Source: Dicyema japonicum (Eukaryota; Dicyemida; Rhombozoa; Dicyemidae). Taken from it: a stretch of 64,000 bases of DNA. The stretch lies in assembly GCA_011109175.1 (NCBI GenBank), contig RDEW01000011.1, forward strand, positions 754,374-818,373, given 5' to 3'. Every line of letters starts with the position of its first letter. The first letter of the stretch is position 1. This document shows positions 1 through 11,150 of the stretch, piece by piece. The notes beneath the pieces are model-generated. The model saw only the letters and a program-made list of their open reading frames with translations. It was not told the origin of the DNA and ran no database searches. A program made the position numbers and the translations under genes.

Positions 1-1082
1 GGAATTGGGAAAACAGTCAATTTTCTGCGAAACCATCCTGGGAGTGTTGGGTTAATGTCGAGATCTCTGGTTAGAACTTGGAAGACCCTAATATTGGCCA
101 ACGACCCATCCATTATCGTCGTCAATAAACGAGATGGAGCCAAAGTGGATCATAACAAAGCCAAATTTATCGACAAGTCACTGTTTTCGACAACCAGAAT
201 AGACAGGACTAACAAAATCAAACAGGCACGTGATTTTTTCGCCAAAAAGGAGTCATCTGCCAAGTCAGAAGAACAGGAGCATAACTTTTCCAACAAACCG
301 ACCAAACGTGAAAACTCTGATAAACTGGAAGTTCAAAAAGCTGATAAAAGAAGAAGACTCACGCAAACTGGGATTACTAGTGCTGGTAGCCTGTCCTTTG
401 AGGATGCCCTGAATTCATGCAACGTGTCTGGTGGGAGTCACAGTGCGGGCAAAGTGAGTTCTATTGTGGACTCCATTATGTCTCGGAAGGACGACGCCAA
501 AAAAGAAGAGTTTGTAAACAAACGGAATACTAGGACATGCGTGTTTTCCGGTACCAGAAAGACCACTGGAGGTAAATGTGTGGATATTGTAGAGATTCAG
601 AGTCTGAAGACATATTGCCTTAATTACCTGATATCTCATATTGATAGTTCGTTGTTGTGAGATTGTAGAAATCGAGCACGTGGGTTTGGTACCCCTGGAG
701 GTGTTCTGGCCTGTTTTGGATAGATGTAGTCCCCGGCAGTTGGCTCAAATAGAGTATTACAATCCAGTATGGGGGGAGTGATTGTAGATTTTTATAAAAA
801 ATACGGGTGAGCTATGGAGGAGACACTGTGAGAGGATAATCACCAAGTCGACCCCCCAAAAGTTGGAGGAAGATGATTGGAGGAGCTATTATATGGTTTA
901 TGGTTATAGCGTATGCTTAGAGATGCAGTAGGGAGAGTGATAGAATGCTAGCTGAGTTTTCAATGTCAAACACTGGGGGGTCTAAGATCGCTGTATTGAA
1001 CAGAGACTGTTACTCCAAAGTGAAACGTAGGGGGACTGTTAAGAAGCCAACGAGACTTGAGAATATTTTTAAACGAATGTGA
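1..1082 (+). CDS. ELOA: Elongin A (transcription elongation factor B subunit 3), 5' end outside the window
   Basis: Elongin A is the large subunit of the Elongin complex, which binds elongins B/C and stimulates RNA polymerase II elongation in the nucleus. The reading frame enters at base 1 inside the TFIIS N-terminal-like domain (GIGKTVNFLRNHPG, then LVRTWKTL). A basic, low-complexity linker follows, then the elongin-A signature: YCLNYLISHID, VPLEVFWPVLDRC, LAQIEYYNP and LWRRHCER. Three introns restore the frame: 647-668 (22 nt), 767-787 (21 nt) and 896-920 (25 nt). Exons 1-646, 669-766, 788-895 and 921-1082 give 337 visible residues ending at TGA 1080-1082. The linker is much shorter than in vertebrate elongin A. 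The similarity and the exact frame restoration make the call firm; the extent of the N-terminus is unknown. Confidence 0.9.
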
Positions 1083-2695
1083 AATTTATTTTCTTAATGG
1101 CTAAGGGATCTATCGAATATCATTAGTTATGGGAACTAGGAGTTAGTGCTCTTCGACGTGGGCGGCTGACGTTATTTTTCGAATGACGGTAAAAGGCCCC
1201 TCCTCTCCACGCTGAGAATTCTCTATTGGATGTTTCCTAGACTGTCTTCTACAAGGCCGAGATCGTTGTTCTCCCACTGAACAACCCTGGCGTGATATAT
1301 TGCAGTTTAAGACCTGTTTGACAAGGGCTGAGGTTATAAAGACCCTCTCTTACATGATCCATTAGGGCGTTTCTCTGACTGACTTTTGCAATTTGGGAAT
1401 CAATGTCGCCATACTAAGCTGCCCTGTCGTGAATAGTCTAAAAATTTTCTAATCACGGAGGAAATCCAACAAAATCATGTGTCTCACACTATGCTACACT
1501 GTAACTTACAAAACATATAAACAAATGAACCACTTAAAGCGTGGTTATTCAACTTATCCCGCCTGGTTATCGTACGCAATTACTCTTACAGTATTCACTT
1601 TCCAATTTTTAGTAAATACTCCTTAACGTCTTCCTTTCCTCCAACTGGCTGTGGTTGTCATTCTAAGGGAAATAACAGAGGGGTTCAAAAATCTTAAAAT
1701 AACTGCACTGCTGACCCTATAGAGCTATGATCGCTGTCACTTATCTCAAGTACTTCTAAAATTTTTTGCCAATGATATCTCAAAAAATCCCGCCACTAAA
1801 TTCCAAAGTATGATCAAGAGGAACGCATCCCTGATAAGTGACCAATAATTACTCAAAGAGTTGACCAGGGAATCAAACTCGGTCCTCGTCGACTTTTTTG
1901 TAGCAAGGGAAGTGTTTCTGACAATAAGCACATTTAAATTAGTTCATAATACTCCAGATCCACCAGTACACGTGTCTCCATTTTTTCCAGTGCCTGTTTG
2001 CTGTTGCACAAACTTGTTGACATCCCAGTTGACATCAGGTTTGATGACAGTGCTCGATCTACTCACTCTTTGATATTATATATCTGGTGGGTTAGATATA
2101 GGGTAATTTTTTTGGTTCACAAATGAACATTTTGGCGGTCTTTAAGGTCAATAACTTCCCACAGTGGACACATCTGGGCTCAATCACAAGTAGACTCCTA
2201 TAAGGTCGACGCATAAGAGTCCTCAATCGAAGAATCGAAGAGACCAACGATTTTCCAGAAGAGCATACTCACAATAACAGCGATTGTTTGATCTTCTCAG
2301 CCTCGTAAAAAGTGAGTCAATCTCCAGGGCTGTGAATCTGTTAGAGATCCTCCGTAATAACCCATCCGTTAATACAATTCAGATTGATTTAAAAGAAAAT
2401 AATGGATCGAATTTCCCGCCAAAATACTTCAACGCAGTAAATCCATTTAACGACTACCAGTGTCTCCATCCCCAAAAAGTTAGTGGAAATCAACATTTTG
2501 GTAGTCTGAATATTATATATGTTGCAGTCAATTTGTGTAATCAGTCAATTCATGAAATGACTAAAATTTAACAACTTACATAAATTGCCTAAATCAATTA
2601 GACAAATTCTGTAACCACAAATATAGGCTAATTAGCACGAAACAAACACATATTAACGTTCAAAAATAGTCTAATACGTGGTGTATTGCGCTAAT
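1083..2695. other. Intergenic stretch with no recognisable gene
   Basis: Only short open frames of 61-95 codons occur here, for example around 1861-2073 and 2284-2571. None shows a domain, a membrane pattern or a frame that extends across plausible short introns. I see no transposon ends. The last ~600 bases are very AT-rich. Confidence 0.5.
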
Positions 2696-2795
2696 TTCGT
2701 ACTATAAATTCTGAAAAATTCTCCATTGTGTTATGAATTCTAATTTGCAACAAATAGTTTGGAGGAACAATTTTTAGAAGAATTGAAACATATTG

Positions 2796-4121
2796 TGTGA
2801 CAGTCCATAGGTGTAACGGCGCCGTTAGTGTAACGGTCTATAACAGATTGCAAAAAATATTTTTTTAATAATAAGCTCATTAGAAAACGACAACTATTTA
2901 TAAAATTGTATATAATAATAACTATAATTTAAAAAAATATAACGGCTTAGCGAGCCGCGTAATCCAGACCAACAATCGTCTTGGATGATCCATAGATGGA
3001 TGCTCTGGCATCCAACCTAGTCAGCCGGCTCTCTGGACATCGCCTGGACTGTTTCCAAAATTCGAGGGAGGCGGTTGATGGATCTTGGCTTGGGGTTTAC
3101 CCATGTCAAGAAGTTGGTGGATTGTTGGATGATGACTCCCTTCGTACAGCTGTATGTCTACACCTCGGATTGCCTGTTTGCACCAAATCGAAGTGCAAAT
3201 GTGGCTGTCTATCGACGAACTGGGTCTCCACCTCCTCTCATGCCGGAGCGGAATTGGCAGATTCTTCGACATTCGGCAATGAACGGCATCATTAAGAGGG
3301 CATTAGAATCGGCTGGATTCCGTTGCCGGATCGAACCGACTGGTCTATTTGACAACGGAAGACGCCCTGACGGCATGACCTCCTTTCCTTTCGAGCGAGG
3401 GCGAAACCTTGTATGGGATGTGACCTGTGTCTGCTCTTTCGCCCCAAGCCAAAAAATAATTCACCGGGCAGACCTTCTTCTCAAGCAGAGGAAATGAAAA
3501 ATGCTAAGTATTCGGATATCAGCGACAAGTACATTTTCGCACCTGTCGCGATTGAAACTTCGGGGAACTTTGGCCCTAAAACGCTGAAGTTCTTGAATCA
3601 TCTTGGAAAACTACTATCCGACAAAACTGGTGATCTTCGTGAGACGAGATGGCTCAAGGAGAGGCTTTCGTTGGCTGTTGTCCGTGGGAATAGCTTATGC
3701 ATCTCCCAACAGCTGAATAATTAAAATTAACTATTCTTTTTCCTTATAATAAAATATAGAACACGTGTCTCAATGGGTTTAGTGATTCTCGACAAAGAAA
3801 CACTCGAAAAATAAAGAATTCAAAACTCAAGCTAATTTGGGCTGAAGATTCTGAATCTAGAGTGAAAAGATTTAGGCTTAATCAAATAGAGTTATTTTTG
3901 TATGGAGAACCATAAAATAAATAGATAATTGGGTTTATTTGATTTTAAATTTAAAAATATACGACATGTTGGTTTTTACGTGAGAAGAAATTTTTTAGAT
4001 GTGATTATTTTTGTAAATAACTATTTTTAAAACTCAACCACTAGAATTTAAATATTAATAAATTTGGTAAAATTTTATCAGCGTTACACCAACGGCGCTG
4101 TTACACCTACGGACTGTTACA
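2796..4121. mobile_element. TIR DNA transposon (non-autonomous), copy 1, split by an RT fragment
   Basis: Terminal inverted repeats of about 40 bp lie at 2796-2835 and 4082-4121. Both contain CAGTCC(A/G)TAGGTGTAAC followed by a GGCGCCGTT-like core. The AT-rich interior carries no coding sequence of its own. The copy-2 counterpart (17333-17833) is only ~500 bp because it lacks the insertion at 2944-3762. The superfamily cannot be assigned. Confidence 0.75.
2944..3762 (+). pseudogene. 5'-truncated retroelement fragment (reverse-transcriptase family with RPDG...VWDVTC C-terminal domain), private to copy 1
   Basis: The insertion carries the C-terminal part of a retroelement polyprotein seen elsewhere in the window. 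It spans three frames: a LDDDSLRTAVCLHLGLPVC segment with a Cys cluster, then PTGLFDNGRRPDGMTSFPF and LVWDVTC, then VAIETSGNFGPK, WLKERLSLAVVRGNS and a stop near 3721. The RPDG...DxTC pattern resembles a PD-(D/E)XK-type nuclease core; that is an inference. The sequence is absent at the orthologous point of copy 2, where ATATAAC joins GTGTCT directly, so it inserted after the duplication. It is 5'-truncated and frameshifted, so not functional. Confidence 0.8.
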
Positions 4122-4139
4122 TATTGGAAATAAAAATTA

Positions 4140-5254
4140 CAGTAAACCTTTCGAATCCGCCAAATTTGGGACCTGGGAAACTCCTTGGTCCATCGTCTGT
4201 AAAAAACATGAAGCGTTTGCGAGTAAAAACATTATTTCAACTTGCTGCAAATCTGTACAAATTTGCGAGACGGACATTGGTCAAGTACGAGTAGATTTTG
4301 CGCTTTTCTTTAGCCAACCTGATTTTTTTTATTTATTTAACCCAAGACCACGGTAAAACAAAACTAATTATCACGTGATCCCGATGCATTCTAACAAAGA
4401 CCTCATCTTTGCCCGTCGTTCTTCCTTCGTGCCCGCGCATGAACGTAGAGGACGGCTGTCTGAATTTTCAGGGCCAATTTCCCGTGATCTGGAGTCAAGT
4501 CTCATAAGGTATTTAATCAAAAATGTATTGAATAACTTGGAATCCATCCATGCTTGTTTAGAATTATTATAGGTCACATAACTTTGGTAGTTAAAATTTT
4601 TAAAACATCTGGGTTTTTGAATTTTCCAATTATGATTGGTGTTAGTTTATCAGTACCAGTCATATTTGAACAAAGCATTACAGTCCGACCACGGTTTGGA
4701 ACGGACCTCGGGGCTGGAACACCTCAGTTTTTGGAACACTTTGTAGGATCTCTGCCAAAAAATACTGAAAACTTCGATTTGGAAATGAATTTATTACTAT
4801 TTTTTATTTCTAGTCATTAAAAAAATTAATTATTATTCAATAAAAAACTCCACAATAAATCATTATGAGTTTTGGTCACGAGAAAAAAATTGAAATTGCT
4901 CGACTACTCCTGAAAAATCATCACACAGAGTACTTGCTCGGAAATATGAAACGAGCATTGGCACAATAGCTGGAATAAAAAAACGATTATGCCCTACATA
5001 ACCCATAGGAACATTATTTCAAATTTTCGAATTTAAACAAAAACTGACGATATTTTTAAAACTTTGGATAGTAAAGTTCTTGACACTTTTCAACAATTAC
5101 GACTCCAAAATATTCCAGTTTCTGGCCCTTTTATTAAACTTGGTGTAGAAGTTTTTTTGAATTAAAAAAATAAAAATAATAAGAAAATGAAAAAAAAAAT
5201 ATTTTTAAAAATGCGGCGGATTTGAAAAATTGGCGGATTCGAGAGGTTTTACTG
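4140..5254. mobile_element. Pogo/Tigger-like composite element, copy 1 (internally deleted)
   Basis: The element is bounded by CAGTAAACCTTTCGAATCCG (from 4140) and its inverse ending at 5254, and flanked by TA on both sides as expected for pogo/Tc1-type elements. Near the right end, on the + strand, is a CENP-B/pogo helix-turn-helix start (SFGHEKKIEIARLL, from about 4876), with LQNIPVSGPFI downstream. Compared with copy 2, about 600 bp are missing just inside the left end, where GGGACCTGGGAAA joins CTCCTTGGTCCATC. No intact transposase remains. Confidence 0.75.
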
Positions 5255-5376
5255 TACTTATTTATTTTTAAAAATGAATATTTTTCAAACATCTAAAAAT
5301 TTAAAAATAACTTTAAAAAAATTAAAAAAAATCAAGAAAAGATTATCATATTTTTAAAAAATACAAAGTAGTCAGT

Positions 5377-6190
5377 GTGGACACTCTGAAAGACTCATGC
5401 ATAAACGAAACATGTAAGAGGAAATTGCGAAATATTGATTATGTAGAAGCACTTTTCGACATTATCAAAAAAGCTCACATACAAACTGGCCATGGTGGAC
5501 GTGATAGAATGGTTGCGTGTTTCAAGGATCTCCTTTATCCCCTGCTCTGTTTGACATCTTTCAGGCCGATCTCCCCACTCTTGAATCTGATAATGACGTT
5601 CTACTTTCCTATGCGGATGATATTGTGTTGACTTCGCAAGATCAGGACATCCAGAAGCCCACGGAAAGAATACAAATTAACCTTGACAGGCTTGATGCTC
5701 GTGGTGAATGCAGCGAAGTCGTCTACGTTACTTTTCACTTCTGACAAAAGATTGGGAAGGAAGACAGTCACCTTGAACTTAAACAAGGTCGGCATCCCTT
5801 TCAACAGATGTCAAAGAATCTTGGTGTGACAATTGATGTGCATCTCTGTCTGACACCACACGTAGAAAACATTCTATTGAAATGCGAGAAGAAACTGAAC
5901 GAATTGAATAGTTTATCGGGGATATGGAAGAGTGGTACTCACCCTGTCCTGATGAACGTGTACAAAAAGTACATCGAGTTTCTCATGCATGCGCCTCGTG
6001 GGGACCGTCCATATCTCGGACAAATATGAGGAAAATTAAGGAAATGCAAAAGAGGGCTTACGGAGTAACGGAACGTTGGATTTGTAAAGATCACCGAACC
6101 AGACCTACGCCTCTGGAGGCCCTTATAAGAATAGACTCCACATCACGGGAATGTGTCACTGAAAATTCAGTCAACCGTAGGTTGAATTAG
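5377..6190 (+). pseudogene. Jockey/CR1-like LINE reverse-transcriptase fragment, copy 1
   Basis: Broken frames encode the conserved RT block FQGSPLSPALFDIF...DLP followed by LLSYADDIVLTSQDQD, the Y-A-D-D catalytic box. Downstream are NLGVTIDVHLCLTPHVENIL (thumb) and MQKRAYGVTERWICKDH. Frameshifts between about 5560 and 5760 and again near 5800-6000 show it is dead. The clade is judged only from the YADD and LGVTID context. The same fragment lies at 19670-20452 with different small indels. Confidence 0.75.
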
Positions 6191-6219
6191 ATACATAAAA
6201 GATTATAATTTATTAAAAA

Positions 6220-6619
6220 CAAATACGTTCGACTTCGCAAATTGACCATTTGGTTCCTTATAATTTTGTGCCAATTTGAAAAAATAAAATCAATAATTTC
6301 GAAAAAATGTGAACAAAGAATTTTTTTAAAATGCCTTAAATGAACAAAAAAACGTATTTAAGTTTTATTAAAATATAATTCCTAAATGTTTTTCTTTCAT
6401 TCTTATTGAAGAAATTAAAGAAATTTATTCTCAATATTAGTTAAGAGCTTCCTCTGTTGCATTTTTTATGAGAGGAATTGGAAAACATGTGTTAATTAAT
6501 TTTTTATTTTTCCAATTTTTTTATTAAAATTAAATTAAAAATTGGCCAAATAATAAGGAGAATAGGATTTTTTTCTTAGAATACTTTTCAAAAATTGGCT
6601 AATTTGCGAGTGTCCAGTG
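6220..6619. repeat. AT-rich MITE-like element, copy 1
   Basis: The left part begins TTCGACTTCGCAAATTGACC and the right part ends with TTGGCTAATTTGCGAGTGTCC, an imperfect inversion of the same sequence. A related start, CAGTCGACCCTCGCAAATTC, occurs at about 13288 and 27507, followed by the same AATTTTGTGGCAATTTG stretch, so this is a small family. There is no coding capacity. Copy 2 keeps the left part but has lost the right end. Confidence 0.55.
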
Positions 6620-7343
6620 CAGGGGTCGGCAACCGTGGCTCGGAGTTTTTTATGTGGTTTTTTCAATTATCGCAAACGATTACTTACACTTACAATAAAA
6701 ATATTTTCAAAATGGTATTTTTCCAAAATGTTTTTTATTATTTATTATTAATTTATTAACCCCGGATACACCGAGAAAGAAGTTAAAGGAAACAACTAAT
6801 TAAGTGTATCCAGTTTCCAATTCTACAGAAACAGAGTCCATCCGAAATCAACATAAAAGGAAAAAGACCTTCCAAAATGTCTCCTTTGCCACGAAAAATT
6901 CAACCAGAATAAAAAGTCAAATTTGGAGGGACACTTTAATTCAAAGCATGGTGATTTTTCAAGAATACAAAAACTAGCTGTGGAAGAACTCAAAAAATTA
7001 AAATGGAAAGCTCAACATTATCGAAAGCAGTCTGCCAAGACAACTAACATTGGTTGCTTCATCGTCAGTAATGATTGCAAAAATAGGAAAACCATTCGCA
7101 GATGGTAAATACATCAAATCCTGTTTTTTTAATTTCACAACAACTATTACAAAATTTTACGAATAAAACAGAGATTTTAAATAAAATTAAAAACACACCT
7201 TATGAATTTGATCAAATCAAAATTAAGGAGTCTAATTACTTATGCTAATTTGAAATCATTATATTAAAAAGTGGCTCTTCAATTTTTTTTAATTGCCAAA
7301 AAACCAAAAATTGACTCTGGCTTAAAAAGTTGCCGAGCCCCTG
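6620..7343 (+). mobile_element. hAT-type transposon relic with BED zinc finger, copy 1
   Basis: The ends are CAGGGGTCGGCAACC (6620) and the inverse of CAGGGGCTCGGCAAC (ending 7343), typical hAT termini. Inside, the frame from about 6879 encodes CLLCHEKFNQNKKSNLEGHF followed by NSKHGDF. This is a BED-type finger (C-x2-C ... H-x5-H) as found at the N-terminus of hAT transposases, ending at 7108. No transposase core follows. The flanking 8-mers do not match, so target duplications are lost or the ends are eroded. The copy-2 counterpart lacks the left terminus. Confidence 0.75.
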
Positions 7344-7369
7344 TACTATGCGAACATTAATCATAAACC

Positions 7370-8230
7370 ATATTCAAAAGACCTGGATCTTAGTTCAGGT
7401 GGAATAGACCCTAATCCGCTGTTCAGGTGATATCTCCGTTCTTGAACTGAAGAACCTGAGTCTTTCTGCGACGGTGATAATAACGAAAATTTTCAATCTC
7501 TCAATAAACGAGGACAAGATTTTTTTCGTATGAGAGAAATCACTGATACACTCTATCCTGAAGAAAGACAAACCACCAAACTGTCCGTCCTCCTACCGCC
7601 CGGTATCCATCATCTGTGCGTTGTCACGGGTGTTGGAAAAATCTGATCTTTCTCAAAATCTGTCCTTTCGTTGCTCAACCATCTTTTCTACACAGATTCC
7701 GCTAAGGACACTCAACAACGACTTATTTGACAAAACTGGTCCAATTCATTTCTGCGGCCTGAATACTCCAAATCCACACGAGAAAACCGTGCAGGTCTCA
7801 ATAGATAAGGCTCTTTTACTCAGTATTTCGGAAGATCTTTACGGCAAAAAATTTTTTATGACAGTTGTCTCCAACGCTATTCAATATGTGAAAATATTAT
7901 TGAGATCGCCAAAAAAAACATAGATGGGGCTATTTAGTGGTTGGCCGCCCTCACTCATACTTTGATCTTGGTTCACAGATTTTATAGCAATACACCTTGA
8001 TTTCGAACAATTCCGGAGACTGAACCCACTCAGTCGTACCTCAAAACAATTTAACACTGGGTTTCTACTAAAGCCATCGAAAACCTTGGTGTAACAAACT
8101 TCTAAGACGTCTGACGCTGCGATATTTTCCTATCCGAGAAGTATGCATCTTTTTGGTACGCTTTTGCAGCGGTCACCATACGGATTTACATGACCACATG
8201 ATCAGGACGATGGGCTTCGTCACTGTGTCC
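7370..8230 (+). pseudogene. LINE reverse-transcriptase fragment and adjoining unassigned sequence, copy 1
   Basis: Around 7560-7640 a frame reads LKKDKPPNCPSSYRPVSIIC then LSRVLEK, the RT motif normally written P...YRPISLL...K+LE in LINEs. The rest, to 8230, is broken and unassigned. Copy 2 matches to about 21744, where it is replaced by a MULE-like block, and resumes at about 22875. Confidence 0.5.
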
Positions 8231-8246
8231 TCTCTTCCCTCTAGAG

Positions 8247-9132
8247 CAGAGCTTTTCAAAAAATAATTCTCGCGGCACACTAATCGTAAAAAAATAATCC
8301 ACGGCACACATTAAAAAAATAAAAAATTAAATTTTTAAGATGTGTAAAAAAACTAAGTACAAAAATTGGTAATTTAATGCCCAAATTTTTATTAATAGAA
8401 AAATGAAATCTTAATTATAATTGTTTTTGCATATATTCTCCGACAAAGGTATCTTCATTATTTTTTGTTCATATTTATGACTAAACATAATCCTAGCAAT
8501 AATACGACAAGCAGGGATTATCAAGTTTTCGCCAATAGTGTGAGGTTTTAGTTGTTTTGTTATCAATCCTGATATCAGGTATGAACATTTCAATGATTCC
8601 TTTGTGTTTACTAAAGTTTCACTGAACATCATTTGACTAGATCTGCGATTCATAGTAAAAACTAAATAATAGTTGTGTTGTTTTTTCAAATGGATAAAAT
8701 AATCCACAGATTTTTCGGAATAGTCCGGATGCTTGGAAGTAAAATGTCTCTTTAGTTTGCTAAAAACCATAGCATCATTTGCAAAGACTCTCATGCAAAT
8801 TAGACATTGAGGTAGTTTATTTTTATCTTTGCATATAAATCCAAATGACAAAAAAGAATCTTTATAAAAACGACGAACTGATCCATAAGCACGTTGATGC
8901 GGACGTTATTAAAAAATTAATAAATAATAGTTAACCAATGTAAATGTCATTAATATATAATAAAAAATGATTATTTTAATTTTAGTAATTATTTTAATTT
9001 GTTTATCTTTTTAAATTAATTAGGTCAAAAAATGCATATAAATTTATTCAAATTTTTATTTGGCAGGCGGCACACTAGAAATTGTCTCGCGGCACACTTA
9101 GTGTGCCACGGCACACCGTTTGACAACCTCTG
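8247..9132 (-). mobile_element. hAT transposon (ZBED5-like) with 8-bp target-site duplication, private to copy 1
   Basis: The element is flanked by perfect 8-bp repeats CTCTAGAG (8239-8246 and 9133-9140). Copy 2 has a single CTCTAGAG at the same place, so the empty site is preserved. The termini are CAGAGCTTTTCAAA and the inverse of CAGAGGTTGTCAAA. On the minus strand (8851-8411) it encodes the N-terminus of a ZBED5/SCAND3-like hAT transposase: LPQCLICMRVFANDAM, KLKRHFTSKHPDYS (BED finger), KPHTIGENLIIPACR and KIPLSENI. The catalytic core is absent, so it was mobilised in trans. Confidence 0.92.
8411..8851 (-). pseudogene. Truncated hAT transposase N-terminus (BED finger + linker)
   Basis: This 146-codon frame lies inside the hAT insertion and reads like the first ~150 residues of vertebrate ZBED5-type proteins: a C-x2-C BED finger with H-x5-H, then the PHTIGE...I.PA motif that precedes the RNase-H-fold core. 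It stops after PLSENICKNNYN where the core should begin. A DNA-binding remnant could persist, but I see no evidence that it is expressed. Confidence 0.8.
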
Positions 9133-9458
9133 CTCTAGAGTCTATACGGTCACCTAATCTCTTGTATTGGCCCCCTTTGATTTTTCACATCAGATGCCCT
9201 CCCTTACACTAAGTGTCTTCATTTTCTCAGGGTGGATGCGCCCTCTTACCTCTTCCTTGATACTCAGAATACATCAGTTACGTGAACTAGCACAGCATAG
9301 GATGCGCCAACATCCTAATTCGGATTTCATCTCCCACGAATTTGAGGAACCTGAACGAGTATGCCTAAGGAGACAAGGGAGTTATCAGTTACATGAAAAC
9401 AAACTTTAGTAGAATAAAACAAATCATTTTTGAAAGACTGAGAGAGGCCTCGAGAAAC

Positions 9459-10199
9459 CTAAATAGATAGAGGTCCCCAACCCTTAGTACACTCATCACA
9501 AACGACGTCCTCCACAAATACAAACATCAAGTCTTCAACCAAATACCTCCTAAACTCCTCAGGCATGAACTTCAAATTCGGGTAATTCAAAGAGGCTTTT
9601 TCCTGTAAAATAAGAAAAAATGTAAACCGAAGAGTTTCGGTTCTTCACATAGCTCTCCCACGTCTGAATCTCAATAATAAGAAGTCCCCCAGAAACCAGA
9701 TCAGCATGCATTCGTCTAAACGTAGTTCTGAGGCCCTCATCCCCATTTATTAGATGAATCCACTTTGTGAGGGATAAGGCCAATATCGTGTCGTACCGTC
9801 TCGCTGGGATGTACGCTTCAATGTCACATGGAACGTAATTTTCCTGTTAAATTACATATTTTTCATTAAAGTGGGGGATATAAGTATAGTTACATAGGAG
9901 AAGGCAATATTGGAAGGGAATGAGTCAGATGGCGTTTGGTGGAGGATCTTACGGGAGGCTTTGAGTATTAGACTCCGGTCGATGTCGATTCCGAGAATGT
10001 GACGGGGCAAAAACGTTTTGGCAATCATGATGGTTACATAGCCAACATTGCAGCCAATGTCTAATACTTCTTTGTCTCTGAACCAGACGTCCTTCATTGC
10101 CTCTATCCTGGGGTCCTCCTGATTTCCAATTCTATACCCATAATAACGGTCATAGTTGCCGTATGGAAATCGCTTTTTTAATTTACTACTTTTGTTCAT
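9459..10199 (-). CDS. MEPCE: RNA 5'-methylphosphate capping enzyme (MEPCE/Bin3 family), intact copy
   Basis: The family methylates the gamma-phosphate of 7SK/U6-type RNAs in the nucleus using SAM. Three exons (10199-9894, 9843-9628, 9602-9459) give 221 residues with no frame break. Introns are 9844-9893 (50 nt) and 9603-9627 (25 nt). Signature blocks are FPYGNYDRYYGYR; the SAM-binding VLDIGCNVGYVTIMIA and ILGIDID; ALSLTKWIHL followed by NGDEG; and YPNLKFMPEEFRRYL. Only the catalytic Bin3 domain is present, and the long disordered N-terminus of the vertebrate protein is missing. The start is the ATG at 10197-10199, directly before the conserved region. It lies in duplication copy 1; the twin at 23462-24202 has three one-base deletions. 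Confidence 0.92.
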
Positions 10200-11150
10200 A
10201 CACACAATTTTTTTAATATTGCCTCTTATATTTTTTTAAATATTGTTTATTTTTATAATTTAATTTACACTTATTTTAATAAACATTTACAATTATTTTC
10301 CTCGTAGGTCTCTTATAAACAAATAATGAATAGAGCCCATTATTTTCTCTCCAACACTAAAAATTTCGACTAGCTCCACCAATGTTCTGAGTGAACGAAC
10401 TAATGACATGCTATCTCTGAAAATAAGTGATTTAGAATTAAAAGTTTCTCGTAGTATACCAGTTGATCTTGAAAAATGAGATACGATATCACCTCTCCAT
10501 TCATACTCGTATAAAATTGACCTGGTGGAGGAGATACTTTGCTGTATGATGTTTATATTGATGTGATACGAAGATTAGGACTAGAACCGTGGAAAATATG
10601 TGTCTACCCAGTAATTCAAAGCATTATGGGCTAGAATCTGCTACTCGTTCAAGATTGGCTCTTGGAATATACCGCATATGGCGACTGGTGGTATCGAATA
10701 CTTATGAACGGCCAATATCCCTCTAATAGTCACAAGACTATTATAAAGGTTTATTCTCCACAATATGCAAGGGTGGCGAAAGATCCTATTGAACTGGAAT
10801 ACTTTAATCAGAGTTATCGAAAATGAAAAAGAGTCGTCATCGCTGATATTCCAAGGCGAGTAACTACATTCTTAAACGGTATGGGATATCGGTGGCAAGG
10901 ATCTTCTTGATCAGAAAGTGTCTAGACCGGTCAGAAGCTTTTTTTTGTCGATTGATGCAACAGTCGTTCGATCAAGAGGTTTGACTCGCATGCTTACAGA
11001 TGTGACATAATCAATCTGCTTGGCAGATAAGTTAAAGAACTCTTTGCTTACTGTAGATTATCAAGAATTCACGTACAATTGGAAGATCTCTGAAGCATGA
11101 ATTGAGTTGCTGTGCCTAAAATAATGAAAACCCATTAAAAGCAATAAATA
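10200..11150. other. Non-coding or unrecognised stretch, copy 1
   Basis: It contains AT-rich sequence upstream of MEPCE, then a frame-broken region around 10330-11100. Its copy-2 counterpart has an 87-codon minus-strand ORF (24364-24627) that is disrupted here. I recognise no domain. Confidence 0.4.
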
